Origin: an uncultured Pelagibacteraceae bacterium
GTDB taxonomy: Bacteria > Pseudomonadota > Alphaproteobacteria > Pelagibacterales > Pelagibacteraceae
Assembly: GCA_902578315.1 (NCBI GenBank)
Contig: CACHCL010000001.1
Span: 186,001-250,000 of the forward strand
Length of the DNA: 64,000 nt
Direction of reading: 5' to 3'
A program made the position numbers and the translations under genes. The notes beneath the pieces are model-generated. The model did not search any database. It was not told where the DNA came from and worked only from the letters and a program-made list of their open reading frames with translations. Positions 43,051-51,661 of the stretch are shown here, piece after piece. Positions within the stretch are counted from its first letter, which is position 1. Each line of letters starts with the position of its first letter.

Positions 43051-43635
43051 ATGAAGTTAAAAATACCAAACATACTCACTATAGGAAGAATTATAATCGT
43101 TCCAATTTTCGTAATAACTTTTTTTATTCCAGGTTTTTTTGGTGATTTGATACCATTTTTTTTATTTGTGCTTGCAAGCTTTACAGATTATTTGGATGGT
43201 TTATTAGCAAGATTTTTTAAAGAGGAGTCCAAGTTAGGTGAACTTTTAGATCCCATTGCAGACAAAATACTTGTTGCTGCCGCGCTAATATTGCTAGTTA
43301 TGAATGGAACAATAAAAAACTACGAAGTGATTGCTGCAGTAATTATTTTAACTAGAGAGATCTTAATATCAGGACTTAGAGAATTTTTAGCAAAAGGAAA
43401 AATTATAATGCAAGTGACAAGTCTGGCAAAAATGAAAACTTTTATTCAAATGACTTCTATAGCAATTTTGTTGACTGGTGATATTGGAAACAAAATAATA
43501 AATTTTCAAGATTACAATGCTCAAACCATCGGTATTATTCTACTTTGGTTATCTGCGTTTTTAACTTTATATACTGGCTATGACTATTTAAGAAAAGGTA
43601 TAGATCATGCTATAAATGAAGATAGTAAAGATTAA
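43051..43635 (+). CDS. pgsA: CDP-diacylglycerol--glycerol-3-phosphate phosphatidyltransferase PgsA
   Basis: Membrane enzyme that commits CDP-diacylglycerol to phosphatidylglycerol. It has 194 residues and several transmembrane segments. The CDP-alcohol phosphotransferase motif DYLDGLLARFFKEESKLGELLDPIAD (spans residues near 47-72, with four Asp in the D-x2-DG-x2-AR-x8-G-x3-D-x3-D pattern) is intact. The N-terminus NIPNILTIGRI is typical. uvrC-pgsA adjacency is common in proteobacteria. It overlaps ilvE convergently by 4 bases. Confidence 0.96.
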   Translation: MKLKIPNILTIGRIIIVPIFVITFFIPGFFGDLIPFFLFVLASFTDYLDGLLARFFKEESKLGELLDPIADKILVAAALILLVMNGTIKNYEVIAAVIILTREILISGLREFLAKGKIIMQVTSLAKMKTFIQMTSIAILLTGDIGNKIINFQDYNAQTIGIILLWLSAFLTLYTGYDYLRKGIDHAINEDSKD

Positions 43636-44519
43636 GCTGCTGAGTCTTTCCTTACTAAATTCTGATATGAATCATTCAACTCAGAGATTAGCCTGCAAAC
43701 TTTAAATTTGTGCTCATTTATTTGGGAAACTGGTGTTACTTCAGCTGCTGTACCAGTTAAAAAACAACCTACAAAATTTTTCATTTCTTCTGGTTTTATC
43801 TTTCTTTCAATAACCTTGATGCCTTTCGACTTAGCAATTTTAATTATTTCACGTCTAGTTATTCCGTCTAAAAAAGAGTCAGGAATTGGAGTGTGTAATT
43901 CTTCGGCCTGATTTTTAAAAAAAACGTTTGCTCCAGTTGACTCAGCGATATTCCCCTCATGATCTAGCATTAATGAGTCTGTAAATCCTTGGGCTTCAGC
44001 TTCATGTTTTGATAAAGTGCATATCATATACAAACCTGCAGCCTTTGTGTCCCATGGAATAGTATTTGGCGCAGGTCTTCTCCAGCTAGAAATATTAAGT
44101 TTTATTCCATTCATTTTTAATTTTGGATCAAAGTAAGAACCCCACTCCCATGTTGCAATAGCAACATGTATTTTATTTTTTTGAGCAGAAATAGCCATCA
44201 TTTCACTTCCTCTCCAAATTAATGGTCTTACGTATCCGTTTTTAACTTTTTGAACATTAACTATATTTTTGCAAGCAGCATTAATTTCATCTTGATTATA
44301 AGGAACTTTTATTCCCATTCTCTCTGCAGAATAAAATAATCTTTTTGTGTGATCCTCTAATTTAAAAATTTCTCCATCATAAACTCTCTCACCTTCAAAT
44401 ACGCAACTAGCATAATGAAGTCCGTGATTTAAAATATGAATATTAGCGTCCTTCCATTCAACGGTTTTACCATTGAACCAAATTTTTCCTGATCTTTTGT
44501 CGTAAGGTATACTTTCCAT
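43632..44519 (-). CDS. ilvE: Branched-chain amino acid aminotransferase IlvE
   Basis: Fold-type IV PLP enzyme for the last step of leucine, isoleucine and valine synthesis. It has 295 residues. The N-terminal GKIWFNGKTVEWKDANIHILNHGLHYASCVFEGERVYDG (read in parts), the catalytic Lys in DTKAAGLYM, MLDHEGNIAESTGANVFF and FLTGTAAEVTPV are family signatures. It diverges from the marR gene across 71 bases. Confidence 0.94.
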   Translation of the reverse strand: MESIPYDKRSGKIWFNGKTVEWKDANIHILNHGLHYASCVFEGERVYDGEIFKLEDHTKRLFYSAERMGIKVPYNQDEINAACKNIVNVQKVKNGYVRPLIWRGSEMMAISAQKNKIHVAIATWEWGSYFDPKLKMNGIKLNISSWRRPAPNTIPWDTKAAGLYMICTLSKHEAEAQGFTDSLMLDHEGNIAESTGANVFFKNQAEELHTPIPDSFLDGITRREIIKIAKSKGIKVIERKIKPEEMKNFVGCFLTGTAAEVTPVSQINEHKFKVCRLISELNDSYQNLVRKDSAA

Positions 44520-44568
44520 TTAAAGTAAATTTATAGATTTTTTAATTAAATTATCTTTCAAATTAGGA

Positions 44569-44585
44569 TAAGTCAATATAACTTA
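44569..44585. promoter_or_regulatory. Short palindrome, possible MarR operator
   Basis: TAAGT and ACTTA form a 5-base inverted repeat with a 7-base spacer, ending 5 bases before the marR start codon; one more outer pair (G at 44567, C at 44587) also matches. MarR proteins commonly repress themselves through palindromes of this size. The arms are short, so chance is not excluded in A+T-rich DNA. Confidence 0.3.
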
Positions 44586-44590
44586 CCGTT

Positions 44591-45031
44591 ATGAAAGATT
44601 TGCTATATCTAAAAGATGAACAAATTAAAGAGTTTATACAATTGCTTTTTTACGCCTACAGAGAAACTTTTTCAGATCCAAGAGAAATTTTATCCAAAAA
44701 GTTTTTTGGACCCGCTCATTTAAGGGCATTACATTTAATAGAGAGTAATCCTGGAATAAATTTAGGAGAGCTTATATTTAAATTAAAAGTAACAAAACAA
44801 AGTCTTAACAGAGTATTGAGAGACTTGATTAAGTCAAAAATGATAAAACAAATTCAAGATGAAGATGACACAAGAAAAAAAAACTTATTTTTGGATAAAG
44901 AGGGTAAAATATTCTTTGAAACTGTTTATAATTCACAAAAGAAAAGAATATTTAACGCTCTTAAAAATTCCAATTCTGACTCTGTGATAAGGTTTAAAGA
45001 TGTTTTAAAAAAAATAATTAATGGAAAATAA
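44591..45031 (+). CDS. MarR-family regulator, PetP-like
   Basis: A 146-residue winged-helix protein. GPAHLRALHLIESNPGINLGELIFKLKVTKQSLNRVLRDLI (seen in parts) carries the helix-turn-helix, followed by the wing DEDDTRKKNLFLDKEG with the usual DxRxK pattern. In Rhodobacter a MarR-like petP precedes the response regulator petR, and this gene is followed by a response regulator with an 11-base overlap, so PetP is a likely orthologue. The ligand is unknown. Confidence 0.85.
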   Translation: MKDLLYLKDEQIKEFIQLLFYAYRETFSDPREILSKKFFGPAHLRALHLIESNPGINLGELIFKLKVTKQSLNRVLRDLIKSKMIKQIQDEDDTRKKNLFLDKEGKIFFETVYNSQKKRIFNALKNSNSDSVIRFKDVLKKIINGK

Positions 45032-45698
45032 TAAAATACACATTTTAGTTGTAGATGATGATGACAGAATAAGAAGTCTATTAAAAGATTACTTGTCAGA
45101 AAATGAATATATAGTTTCAACCGCTGAAAATGCCGATCAAGCAAAGACGAAATTGAATTACTTAAAGTTTGATATTTTAATTCTCGATGTGATGATGCCA
45201 GGTCAAAATGGATATGAATTAACAAAAGAAATTAAAAAAAAGATACAAGTTCCAATAATACTTTTGACTGCTAAGGGTGAGGTTGAAAATAGAATTAAGG
45301 GTTTAGAACTGGGTGCAGATGATTATATAGGCAAGCCTTTTGAGCCAAAAGAATTGCTATTAAGAATTAAGAATGTAATTAAGAGTAAAAATAAAATTGA
45401 CTTAAACTCAAAGTATTATGTTGGCAAAGCAATAATAGATCTTAACAAAATGATAATCGATTTAGAAAAGAAAATTTTTAAAATTAACAGCTCTGAAAAA
45501 AAAATATTGATTGAGATGTTGTCTAGTCCAGGAAGAACATATTCAAGAGAGGAAATAGGCGCTATTTCAGGTATAGGACAAGAAAGATCAATTGATGTAA
45601 TGATTACCAGACTAAGACAGAAAATTGAAATTAATCCAAGAAATCCAAAATATTTACAAACGATAAGGGGCTCAGGGTATGTTCTCTGGATTGAATAG
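45021..45698 (+). CDS. OmpR/PetR-type response regulator
   Basis: Two-component response regulator of 225 residues. The receiver domain has the acidic cluster VVDDDD (12-15), phosphoacceptor Asp56 in LILDVMMPG, Thr in LLTAKG and Lys105 in GKPFEP. The C-terminal winged helix (about 130-225) with SPGRTYSREEI, ERSIDVMITRLRQKIE and TIRGSGYVL is of the OmpR type. It overlaps marR by 11 bases and the kinase by 20 bases, so the three are coupled. Target genes cannot be read from the sequence. Confidence 0.94.
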   Translation: MENNKIHILVVDDDDRIRSLLKDYLSENEYIVSTAENADQAKTKLNYLKFDILILDVMMPGQNGYELTKEIKKKIQVPIILLTAKGEVENRIKGLELGADDYIGKPFEPKELLLRIKNVIKSKNKIDLNSKYYVGKAIIDLNKMIIDLEKKIFKINSSEKKILIEMLSSPGRTYSREEIGAISGIGQERSIDVMITRLRQKIEINPRNPKYLQTIRGSGYVLWIE

Positions 45699-46995
45699 AA
45701 TAATTAAAATTATTTTACCTAAACGATTATTTTATAGAGCTTTAATAATTGTTGCGGCACCAACTATAATTCTTCAGTTTATTATCACAATTGTTTTTTT
45801 TGACAGTATTTGGATAAAAGCAAATAAAAATACAACAAGAGCTTTAGTGGCTCAGCTTAAAACGATTGAGGATATTTATAAAAATGATAAAAATAATTTA
45901 GATTTTCTAACAGATAGTTACAATAATAATTTTAATTTTGAAATAGGTATTGATAAAAAGGACTTTCCTAAAATATCTGGAGAAAGAAGATTCAGTCCAA
46001 TGGATAGATCTCTTCGTAGAGAACTTAAATCTGCCTTCGGTAATAACAATTATTGGTTTAGTACTTCAAAATATAAAAATGCGGTTGAAATAAAAATAAA
46101 ATCTGAAAATGAGGTAATTGAATTTTTAGTACCAAAAGAAATGGTGTCTACATCATCAGTAAGACTGTTTGTTTTGTGGACCACTTTGCCTTCAATATTA
46201 CTTATCGTAATTGCTTTAATATTCTTGAAAAATCAAACTAGGCCTTTAGTGAAACTAGCTAAAGCTGCAGAGAGGTTTGGGAAAGGAGATTACGTTAATG
46301 ATTTTAGGCCTTCAGGAGCTCAAGAGATTAGAAAGGCTGCGTATGAATTTGATCGAATGGCAAAAAGAATTAATCGTCATCTAAATCAAAGGTCAGAGAT
46401 GTTGTCTGGCATAAGTCACGATTTAAGAACACCTCTGACGAGGTTAAAACTTCAGTTGGCAATGATTGACCAAAAAGATTTATCAAAAAATATGTCAAAA
46501 GATATAGATGAAATGGAAAAGATGCTTAATGATTATTTGCAATTCGCAAAAACTCAAGCACAAGAGGGAACTGAAAAAATTGAACTTAAAAAACTTTTTG
46601 ATGAAATTAAATTTAGAATAAACAATGAAAATCTTAAAGTTTCATCTGAAGATAGTATTATATTAGAGGGTAGACCTTTGGCTTTAAAAAGATCCTTTGA
46701 AAATATTATACAAAATGGTTTAACGTATGGTCAGAAAGTCATAGTAAAAATTAAGAAAACTTCTAATAGAGCTTTAATAAATTTTGAAGATGATGGACCT
46801 GGGATTCCCGAAGACCAGTATAAAAATGTTTTTAAACCCTTTTTTAGGCTGGACAAAAGTAGAAGTTTGAATCATTCTGGTGTTGGTCTAGGTCTTGCAA
46901 TAGTTGAAGATGTGATCAACTCTCATGGAGGTAGTATTCAGTTAGGAAAAAGTGAAAACAAGGGTTTGCAAGTTAAGATTTTTTTGCCTTTTTAG
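45679..46995 (+). CDS. EnvZ-type sensor histidine kinase
   Basis: Membrane sensor kinase of 438 residues. Two transmembrane segments (about 18-38 and 163-183) flank a periplasmic domain of about 125 residues; a HAMP domain follows (RPLVKLAKAAERFGKGD), then the phospho-His motif SGISHDLRTPLTRLKLQL and ATPase boxes N (NIIQNGLTYG), G1 (DDGPGIPEDQY), F (VFKPFFRLD) and G2 (GVGLGLAIV). The DLRTPLTR sequence is EnvZ-like. SAR11 genomes have very few two-component systems, so this one likely reads a general envelope or osmotic cue. It overlaps ubiK convergently by 23 bases. Confidence 0.94.
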   Translation: MFSGLNRIIKIILPKRLFYRALIIVAAPTIILQFIITIVFFDSIWIKANKNTTRALVAQLKTIEDIYKNDKNNLDFLTDSYNNNFNFEIGIDKKDFPKISGERRFSPMDRSLRRELKSAFGNNNYWFSTSKYKNAVEIKIKSENEVIEFLVPKEMVSTSSVRLFVLWTTLPSILLIVIALIFLKNQTRPLVKLAKAAERFGKGDYVNDFRPSGAQEIRKAAYEFDRMAKRINRHLNQRSEMLSGISHDLRTPLTRLKLQLAMIDQKDLSKNMSKDIDEMEKMLNDYLQFAKTQAQEGTEKIELKKLFDEIKFRINNENLKVSSEDSIILEGRPLALKRSFENIIQNGLTYGQKVIVKIKKTSNRALINFEDDGPGIPEDQYKNVFKPFFRLDKSRSLNHSGVGLGLAIVEDVINSHGGSIQLGKSENKGLQVKIFLPF

Positions 46996-47218
46996 ATTGC
47001 TTGTTTTTTTGAATTTTTTTAATAATTATTTCTTGCTTCTGGACAATTTTTTTTAAAATCTCAAATTCATCTCTCGAAACAAGGTTAAGATCATTTAATA
47101 ATTTTTCTTTTCTAAATTTTAAATCAGTTTTTATTTCTTTCTGAATATCCTTTGAAGTTAAAATACCATTTTCGATAAGAGTTGATATTGTTTTTAAAAA
47201 TTTTTCTGAATTACTCAT
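46973..47218 (-). CDS. ubiK: UbiK-like accessory factor (BMFP/YqiC family)
   Basis: An 81-residue helical protein ending in a Lys-rich tail. The pattern LNLVSRDEFEILKKIVQKQEIIIKKIQ is the coiled-coil end of the BMFP family; UbiK members help the aerobic ubiquinone biosynthesis complex. It is divergent from lgt with a 51-base gap, an arrangement common in alphaproteobacteria. Identity as UbiK rather than another BMFP protein is inferred. Confidence 0.75.
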   Translation of the reverse strand: MSNSEKFLKTISTLIENGILTSKDIQKEIKTDLKFRKEKLLNDLNLVSRDEFEILKKIVQKQEIIIKKIQKNKQSKKAKKS

Positions 47219-47269
47219 ATTATATCTTATTTGATAGGCGTCTTAATTTCAAATATGATATAAGGATCT

Positions 47270-48064
47270 ATGTTTACCCATAATTTAGACCCTGTGTTGT
47301 TTAACTTTGGGTTTATATCAATTAGATGGTACTCTTTGGCTTACGTCTTTGGGATACTAATTGGTTGGTGGTACGGAAGACTAATTATTTTAAAGAAAAG
47401 TAATATTATCCAAAATAGTTTAAATTTAAAAACTTTTGATGATTTAATCACTTATCTAATTGTTTCAATAATAGTTGGTGGCAGAGTTGGTTATGTGCTT
47501 TTGTACAATCCCAAATATTACATGACTAATTTTATAGATATTTTTAAAATCTGGGAAGGTGGCATGTCTTTTCATGGGGCTATGATTGGAGTAGTAATTG
47601 GAACTTATCTTTTTTCAAAAAAAAGAAATATAAAATGCTTTTTTGTATTAGATATTATAGCTTGTGTTTCACCAATTGGTATTTTTTTAGGAAGAGTAGC
47701 AAATTTTATTAATGCAGAATTAATTGGAAAAGTTTCAAGCGTCAAATGGAGTGTAATATTCCCTACGGTTGATATGTTACAGAGACATCCTTCGCAATTA
47801 TACGAAGCTTTTCTTGAGGGTATAGTTTTATTTTTTATTTTAAATTTTATCATTTTTAAAAAAATATATAAAATTGGAACATGCTCTTATTTATTTTTAA
47901 TCTTGTACGGTTTTTTTAGAATTATTTCTGAAATTTTCAGGGAGCCTGATAAACAAATCGGCTATTTGTTCAATATATTAAGTATGGGTTCTCTGTTAAG
48001 TCTTTTTATGATTTTGGCAGGTATAATAATTTTTAATTACCTTAATAATAAAAATGAAATCTAA
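47270..48064 (+). CDS. lgt: Prolipoprotein diacylglyceryl transferase Lgt
   Basis: Inner-membrane enzyme that adds diacylglycerol to the lipobox Cys of prolipoproteins such as BamD. It has 264 residues and about seven transmembrane segments. IRWYSLAYVFGILIGWWYGR near the N-terminus (shown in part), WEGGMSFHGAMIG, and the signature GRVANFINAELIGK are diagnostic; HPSQLYEAFLEG and FRIISEIFREPD are the conserved late motifs. A clear AAGGA ribosome site lies 4 bases before the ATG. Confidence 0.96.
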   Translation: MFTHNLDPVLFNFGFISIRWYSLAYVFGILIGWWYGRLIILKKSNIIQNSLNLKTFDDLITYLIVSIIVGGRVGYVLLYNPKYYMTNFIDIFKIWEGGMSFHGAMIGVVIGTYLFSKKRNIKCFFVLDIIACVSPIGIFLGRVANFINAELIGKVSSVKWSVIFPTVDMLQRHPSQLYEAFLEGIVLFFILNFIIFKKIYKIGTCSYLFLILYGFFRIISEIFREPDKQIGYLFNILSMGSLLSLFMILAGIIIFNYLNNKNEI

Positions 48065-49118
48065 TCTAAAATTTTTTAAAAATTTAAAAAGTCTTCCAGT
48101 TGATAAATTTTTACAGAATGTACTTTATGATAAAAAAAATGGATATTATAATTCTAAAATCCCTTTTGGAGTCAAAGGAGATTTTATTACTTCACCAAAA
48201 ATTTCTAATTTGTTTTCTGAGATGATTTCTATTTGGATTATCTCAACTTGGGAATTTTTTGGAAAACCAAAAAAAGTAAATATTATTGAACTTGGTCCAG
48301 GGGATGGTAGTTTTGCTAAAATTTTTTTAAAAATTTCTAGAAGATTTCCTGAATTTGATGCTGCAAAAAAAATTTATTTATTTGAAACAAGTATATTTTT
48401 AAAAAAAATTCAAAAAGAAAAAATTAAGGACAAACAAGTCAAATGGATTAAAAATCTTAAATCAATTAAGAATGGGCCAGTAATTTTTTTTGGCAACGAA
48501 TTTTTTGATGCTATTCCAATTAAGCAATTTAAACGAGAGGAAAAAATATTGTATGAAAAGTTTTATTTTCTTCAAAAAAATTATAAAATAAAAGAGTTGT
48601 TTAAAAAAGCATCTAAGAAAGATATTCAGAATATTAACTCGTACAATTCACTAAATGAGTTAAAATTTATAGAGTTTCCAAAAACTGGTTTTATTGAACT
48701 AAAAAAAATGATTAGAAAGATATCAAATTTAAGAGGTTGTATATTGCTTATTGACTACGGGTATTTGAAATCAAAAAATCAAAATACACTTCAGTCAGTT
48801 TTTAAACATAAAAAAAACTCTGTGTTAAGAAATCTTGGAAAAGCTGACATCACTTCTCACATAAATTTCAATTTACTTGATGAATTTTTTCTAAAAAACG
48901 GTTTAAAAATAAAAAAAACTGTCACTCAGCGGGAATTTTTGCAAAGCCTGGGGATAAATAAGAGAGCTGAAATTATATCAAAAAAAATGAAATTTAGTGA
49001 TCAGGCGAATTTATATTTAAGATTAAAAAGATTACTAAGCCCGCTTTATATGGGTAATCTATTTAAAGTAAAATTAGCTTATAAATTTGTTTCTAATAAA
49101 TTTTTTGGATTTGAATAA
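48054..49118 (+). CDS. MidA/NDUFAF7-family SAM-dependent methyltransferase
   Basis: A 354-residue class I methyltransferase of the COG1565 family. In mitochondria NDUFAF7 methylates an arginine of a complex I subunit, and a bacterial homologue likely does the same for NuoD. FITSPKISNLFSEMI, the SAM loop IIELGPGDGSFAKIF, FGNEFFDAIPIKQF, LLIDYGY and GKADITSHINF are family signatures. It overlaps lgt by 11 bases and pgeF by 1, and the trio lgt-midA-pgeF is a known alphaproteobacterial run. Confidence 0.9.
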   Translation: MKSNLKFFKNLKSLPVDKFLQNVLYDKKNGYYNSKIPFGVKGDFITSPKISNLFSEMISIWIISTWEFFGKPKKVNIIELGPGDGSFAKIFLKISRRFPEFDAAKKIYLFETSIFLKKIQKEKIKDKQVKWIKNLKSIKNGPVIFFGNEFFDAIPIKQFKREEKILYEKFYFLQKNYKIKELFKKASKKDIQNINSYNSLNELKFIEFPKTGFIELKKMIRKISNLRGCILLIDYGYLKSKNQNTLQSVFKHKKNSVLRNLGKADITSHINFNLLDEFFLKNGLKIKKTVTQREFLQSLGINKRAEIISKKMKFSDQANLYLRLKRLLSPLYMGNLFKVKLAYKFVSNKFFGFE

Positions 49119-49879
49119 TGTTTTACTCAAAAAAACTTAAAAAATTTAAAGAAATTAAGCACTGCTTTTTTTCAAGAAAGGGTGGTTATTCCAAAGGATT
49201 TTATAAAAGTTTGAACTGTGGTTTAGGCTCTAGAGATAAGAAGAAAAATATTTTAAAAAATTTACGATATGTGGCTAAAAAAATGAATATAAAAATTCAA
49301 AATTTAGTACTTATGTATCAGACACATAGTAATAAAGTAGTAGTAGTAAAAAAAAATAATTTTTTAACAAAAGTTAAATCTGATGCGGTAATTACCTCTA
49401 ATAAAAATCTTGCTTTATGTGTAGTTACAGCAGATTGCGTACCTATACTTGTTTATGAAAGTAAAAAAAAATTAATTGGATGTATTCATGCAGGTTGGAA
49501 AGGTGCCTACTCCGGAGTAATAAAAAATACAATAAATAAGATCAGAAAAATAAATCCTAAAAATAAAATATATGCAAGCATAGGACCTTGTATTGGAAAG
49601 AGAAGCTATGAAGTAGATAATAATTTTTTTAAGAAATTCTTAAAAAAATCAAAAAAAAATAAAAAATTTTTTTCTAAAAAAAATGAAAAAAAAAAATTAT
49701 TTAATTTAAGAAAGTTTGTAGAAAATCAACTTTTAAACCTTAAAGTGAATGTTGACCATGTAAATCGTGATACTTTTGAAGATAAGCGCAACTTTTTTAG
49801 CTATAGGCGGTCTACAATACTTAAAGATAAGGATTATGGAAGGTGTATATCTATTATTACATCAAATAAAATAGATTAA
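49118..49879 (+). CDS. pgeF: YfiH/PgeF family purine nucleoside/peptidoglycan editing factor
   Basis: Multicopper-oxidase-like fold protein of 253 residues. Members act as purine nucleoside phosphorylase/deaminases and in E. coli prevent incorporation of L-Ser in peptidoglycan. YQTHSNKVVVV, TADCVPILVY and HAGWKGAYSGV supply the zinc-binding His, Cys, His; SIGPCIGKRSYEVD follows. A very Lys-rich insert near residues 170-195 is encoded by several long A runs, one of 11 A at 49686-49696. Confidence 0.92.
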   Translation: MFYSKKLKKFKEIKHCFFSRKGGYSKGFYKSLNCGLGSRDKKKNILKNLRYVAKKMNIKIQNLVLMYQTHSNKVVVVKKNNFLTKVKSDAVITSNKNLALCVVTADCVPILVYESKKKLIGCIHAGWKGAYSGVIKNTINKIRKINPKNKIYASIGPCIGKRSYEVDNNFFKKFLKKSKKNKKFFSKKNEKKKLFNLRKFVENQLLNLKVNVDHVNRDTFEDKRNFFSYRRSTILKDKDYGRCISIITSNKID

Positions 49880-49922
49880 ATTTGAAAACATAAAAAAATA
49901 ATTGTATAAGAAGATATATTTC

Positions 49923-50855
49923 ATGAAAATTTTATCTGGTACTAGCAATTTAAAGCTTAGCAAGGATATCTCTAAAAATCTTAAACTTAAATTAATAAAT
50001 ACAAACATCAGAAGATTTGCTGATGGGGAAATTTACATAGAGATTAATGAGAATATAAGAGGAAATAGTGTTTTTGTTGTTCAATCAACCTCTAACCCAG
50101 CTAATGATAATATAATGGAACTTCTATTGGTCATAGATGCATTAAAAAGATCTTCAGCTAAAACTATAACAGCTGTTATCCCTTACTTTGGATATGCTAG
50201 ACAAGATAGAAAAGTAGCACCAAGGACTTCTATTTCAGCAAAAGTTGTTGCAAACTTAATTTCAAATGCAGGAGCAACAAGAGTTGTCACTGTTGATTTA
50301 CACGCTGGTCAAATACAGGGCTTTTTTGATATGCCAGTAGATAATTTATACACCGCTCCTCTATTTTCAAAATATATAAAAAAAAAATTAAGTAACAAAA
50401 AATTAATTTGCGTGTCACCAGATGTTGGAGGTGTAGCTAGAACTAGGGCTTTAGCAACAAGAATCAAAGCTGATCTTGCTATAATTGATAAAAGAAGACC
50501 TGCACCTGGAAAATCAGAAGTAATGAATATAATTGGAGATGTAAAAAATAAAACTTGCATAATTGTTGATGATATTATCGATAGCGGAGGGACTATTGTA
50601 AACGCGGTTGAAGCGCTAAAAAAAAGTGGAGCTAATGAAGTTTATGTTTTTATTACCCATGCAGTATTAAGTGGAGATGCAGTTAAAAAAATTAAAAATT
50701 CAAAAATAAAAAAATTGATTATTACGGATACAATTGATAATTCGCAGAAAATTAAAAATAATAATAAAATTGAGGTGTTATCAATTGCCTCACTAATGTC
50801 AGAGGCTATTAAAAGAATAGCGAATTCGAATTCAGTATCAGATTTATTCAATTAA
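49923..50855 (+). CDS. prs: Ribose-phosphate pyrophosphokinase Prs
   Basis: Makes PRPP from ribose 5-phosphate and ATP for nucleotide, His and Trp synthesis. The ATG at 49923 gives 310 residues, matching the family; a TTG seven codons earlier is not needed. RRFADGEIYIEI, VVQSTSNPANDNIMELL, IPYFGYARQDRK, VVTVDLHAGQIQGFFD and the PRPP loop IIVDDIIDSGGTIV are all present. Confidence 0.97.
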   Translation: MKILSGTSNLKLSKDISKNLKLKLINTNIRRFADGEIYIEINENIRGNSVFVVQSTSNPANDNIMELLLVIDALKRSSAKTITAVIPYFGYARQDRKVAPRTSISAKVVANLISNAGATRVVTVDLHAGQIQGFFDMPVDNLYTAPLFSKYIKKKLSNKKLICVSPDVGGVARTRALATRIKADLAIIDKRRPAPGKSEVMNIIGDVKNKTCIIVDDIIDSGGTIVNAVEALKKSGANEVYVFITHAVLSGDAVKKIKNSKIKKLIITDTIDNSQKIKNNNKIEVLSIASLMSEAIKRIANSNSVSDLFN

Positions 50856-50858
50856 TAC

Positions 50859-50887
50859 TTGTTTTGATAAAGATCTTACGTTATAAA
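50859..50887 (+). promoter_or_regulatory. Candidate sigma-70 promoter of rplY
   Basis: TTGTTT (50859-50864) is followed after 17 bases by TATAAA (50882-50887). A start near 50894 leaves a leader of about 10 bases before the rplY ATG. It lies in the 48-base gap after prs. Confidence 0.5.
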
Positions 50888-50903
50888 ACTTTTTCACAAA
50901 ATT

Positions 50904-51656
50904 ATGAGTAATTTAAAAGCAACAATTAGAAAGAGTATATCTTCAGGTTCTAATAATAAATTAAGAGCTGAAGGATTTATTCCAGCGATCCTATATGGCG
51001 GAAAAAATCCAAATCAAAATTTATCGATCGACAAGAAGGATGTAGCTACAATAATCAAATCCGAGACGTTTCTTTCAAAAGTTTTAGAATTAGATATCGA
51101 AGGAAAAAAAGAAAAAGTTATTCCAAGAGAGGTCACTTTCCATGTTGTGTCAGAAGAGCCTATTCATATTGATTTTATGAGAATTGTATCTGGAAAGAAA
51201 ATTATTTTAGAAATTCCAGTTAAATTTATTAATCATCCAGACTCACCTGGATTAAAAAGAGGAGGAGTTCTAAATATCGTAAGAAGAAAAGTTGAATTAA
51301 AATGTCCAGCTGAAAATATACCAAATGACATTACTGTAGATTTAGCAGGCTTAGATATTGGTACTAGCATTAAAATTTCGTCTGTAAAGCTTCCTGATAA
51401 TGTTTTACCAACTATTACAGACAGGGACTTTGTTGTTGCGACAGTAGCAGCTCCTACAATAATTAAAGAACCAGAGAAGCCTGCAGAAGAAGCTGCGGTA
51501 GAGGGGGCTGAAGGTGAAGCAGCTGCTGAGGGCACAGAGACAGCTGCAAAAGATTCCGACGCGGCAAAAAAAGATGAAAAAGCTAAAGATGGTACTCCTG
51601 AGAAGAAAGTAGATGAAAAAAAGCCGGCTGAAAAAAAACCTGCTGAAAAAAAATAA
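50904..51656 (+). CDS. rplY: Ribosomal protein bL25 with extended tail (TL5/CTC type)
   Basis: Binds 5S rRNA in the large ribosomal subunit. The 250-residue product has an N-terminal L25 domain (1-95: LRAEGFIPAILYGGKNPN), a CTC-type beta domain (95-185: EIPVKFINHPDSPGLKRGGVL) and a low-complexity tail of about 60 residues rich in Ala, Glu, Lys and Pro with repeated EKKPAEKKPA units. The G+C-richer, Ala-rich tail stands out from the local Lys/Asn/Ile bias. Such tails are known in alphaproteobacterial L25. pth and ychF follow at 5 and -11 bases, the usual order. Confidence 0.95.
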   Translation: MSNLKATIRKSISSGSNNKLRAEGFIPAILYGGKNPNQNLSIDKKDVATIIKSETFLSKVLELDIEGKKEKVIPREVTFHVVSEEPIHIDFMRIVSGKKIILEIPVKFINHPDSPGLKRGGVLNIVRRKVELKCPAENIPNDITVDLAGLDIGTSIKISSVKLPDNVLPTITDRDFVVATVAAPTIIKEPEKPAEEAAVEGAEGEAAAEGTETAAKDSDAAKKDEKAKDGTPEKKVDEKKPAEKKPAEKK

Positions 51657-51661
51657 TTAAT

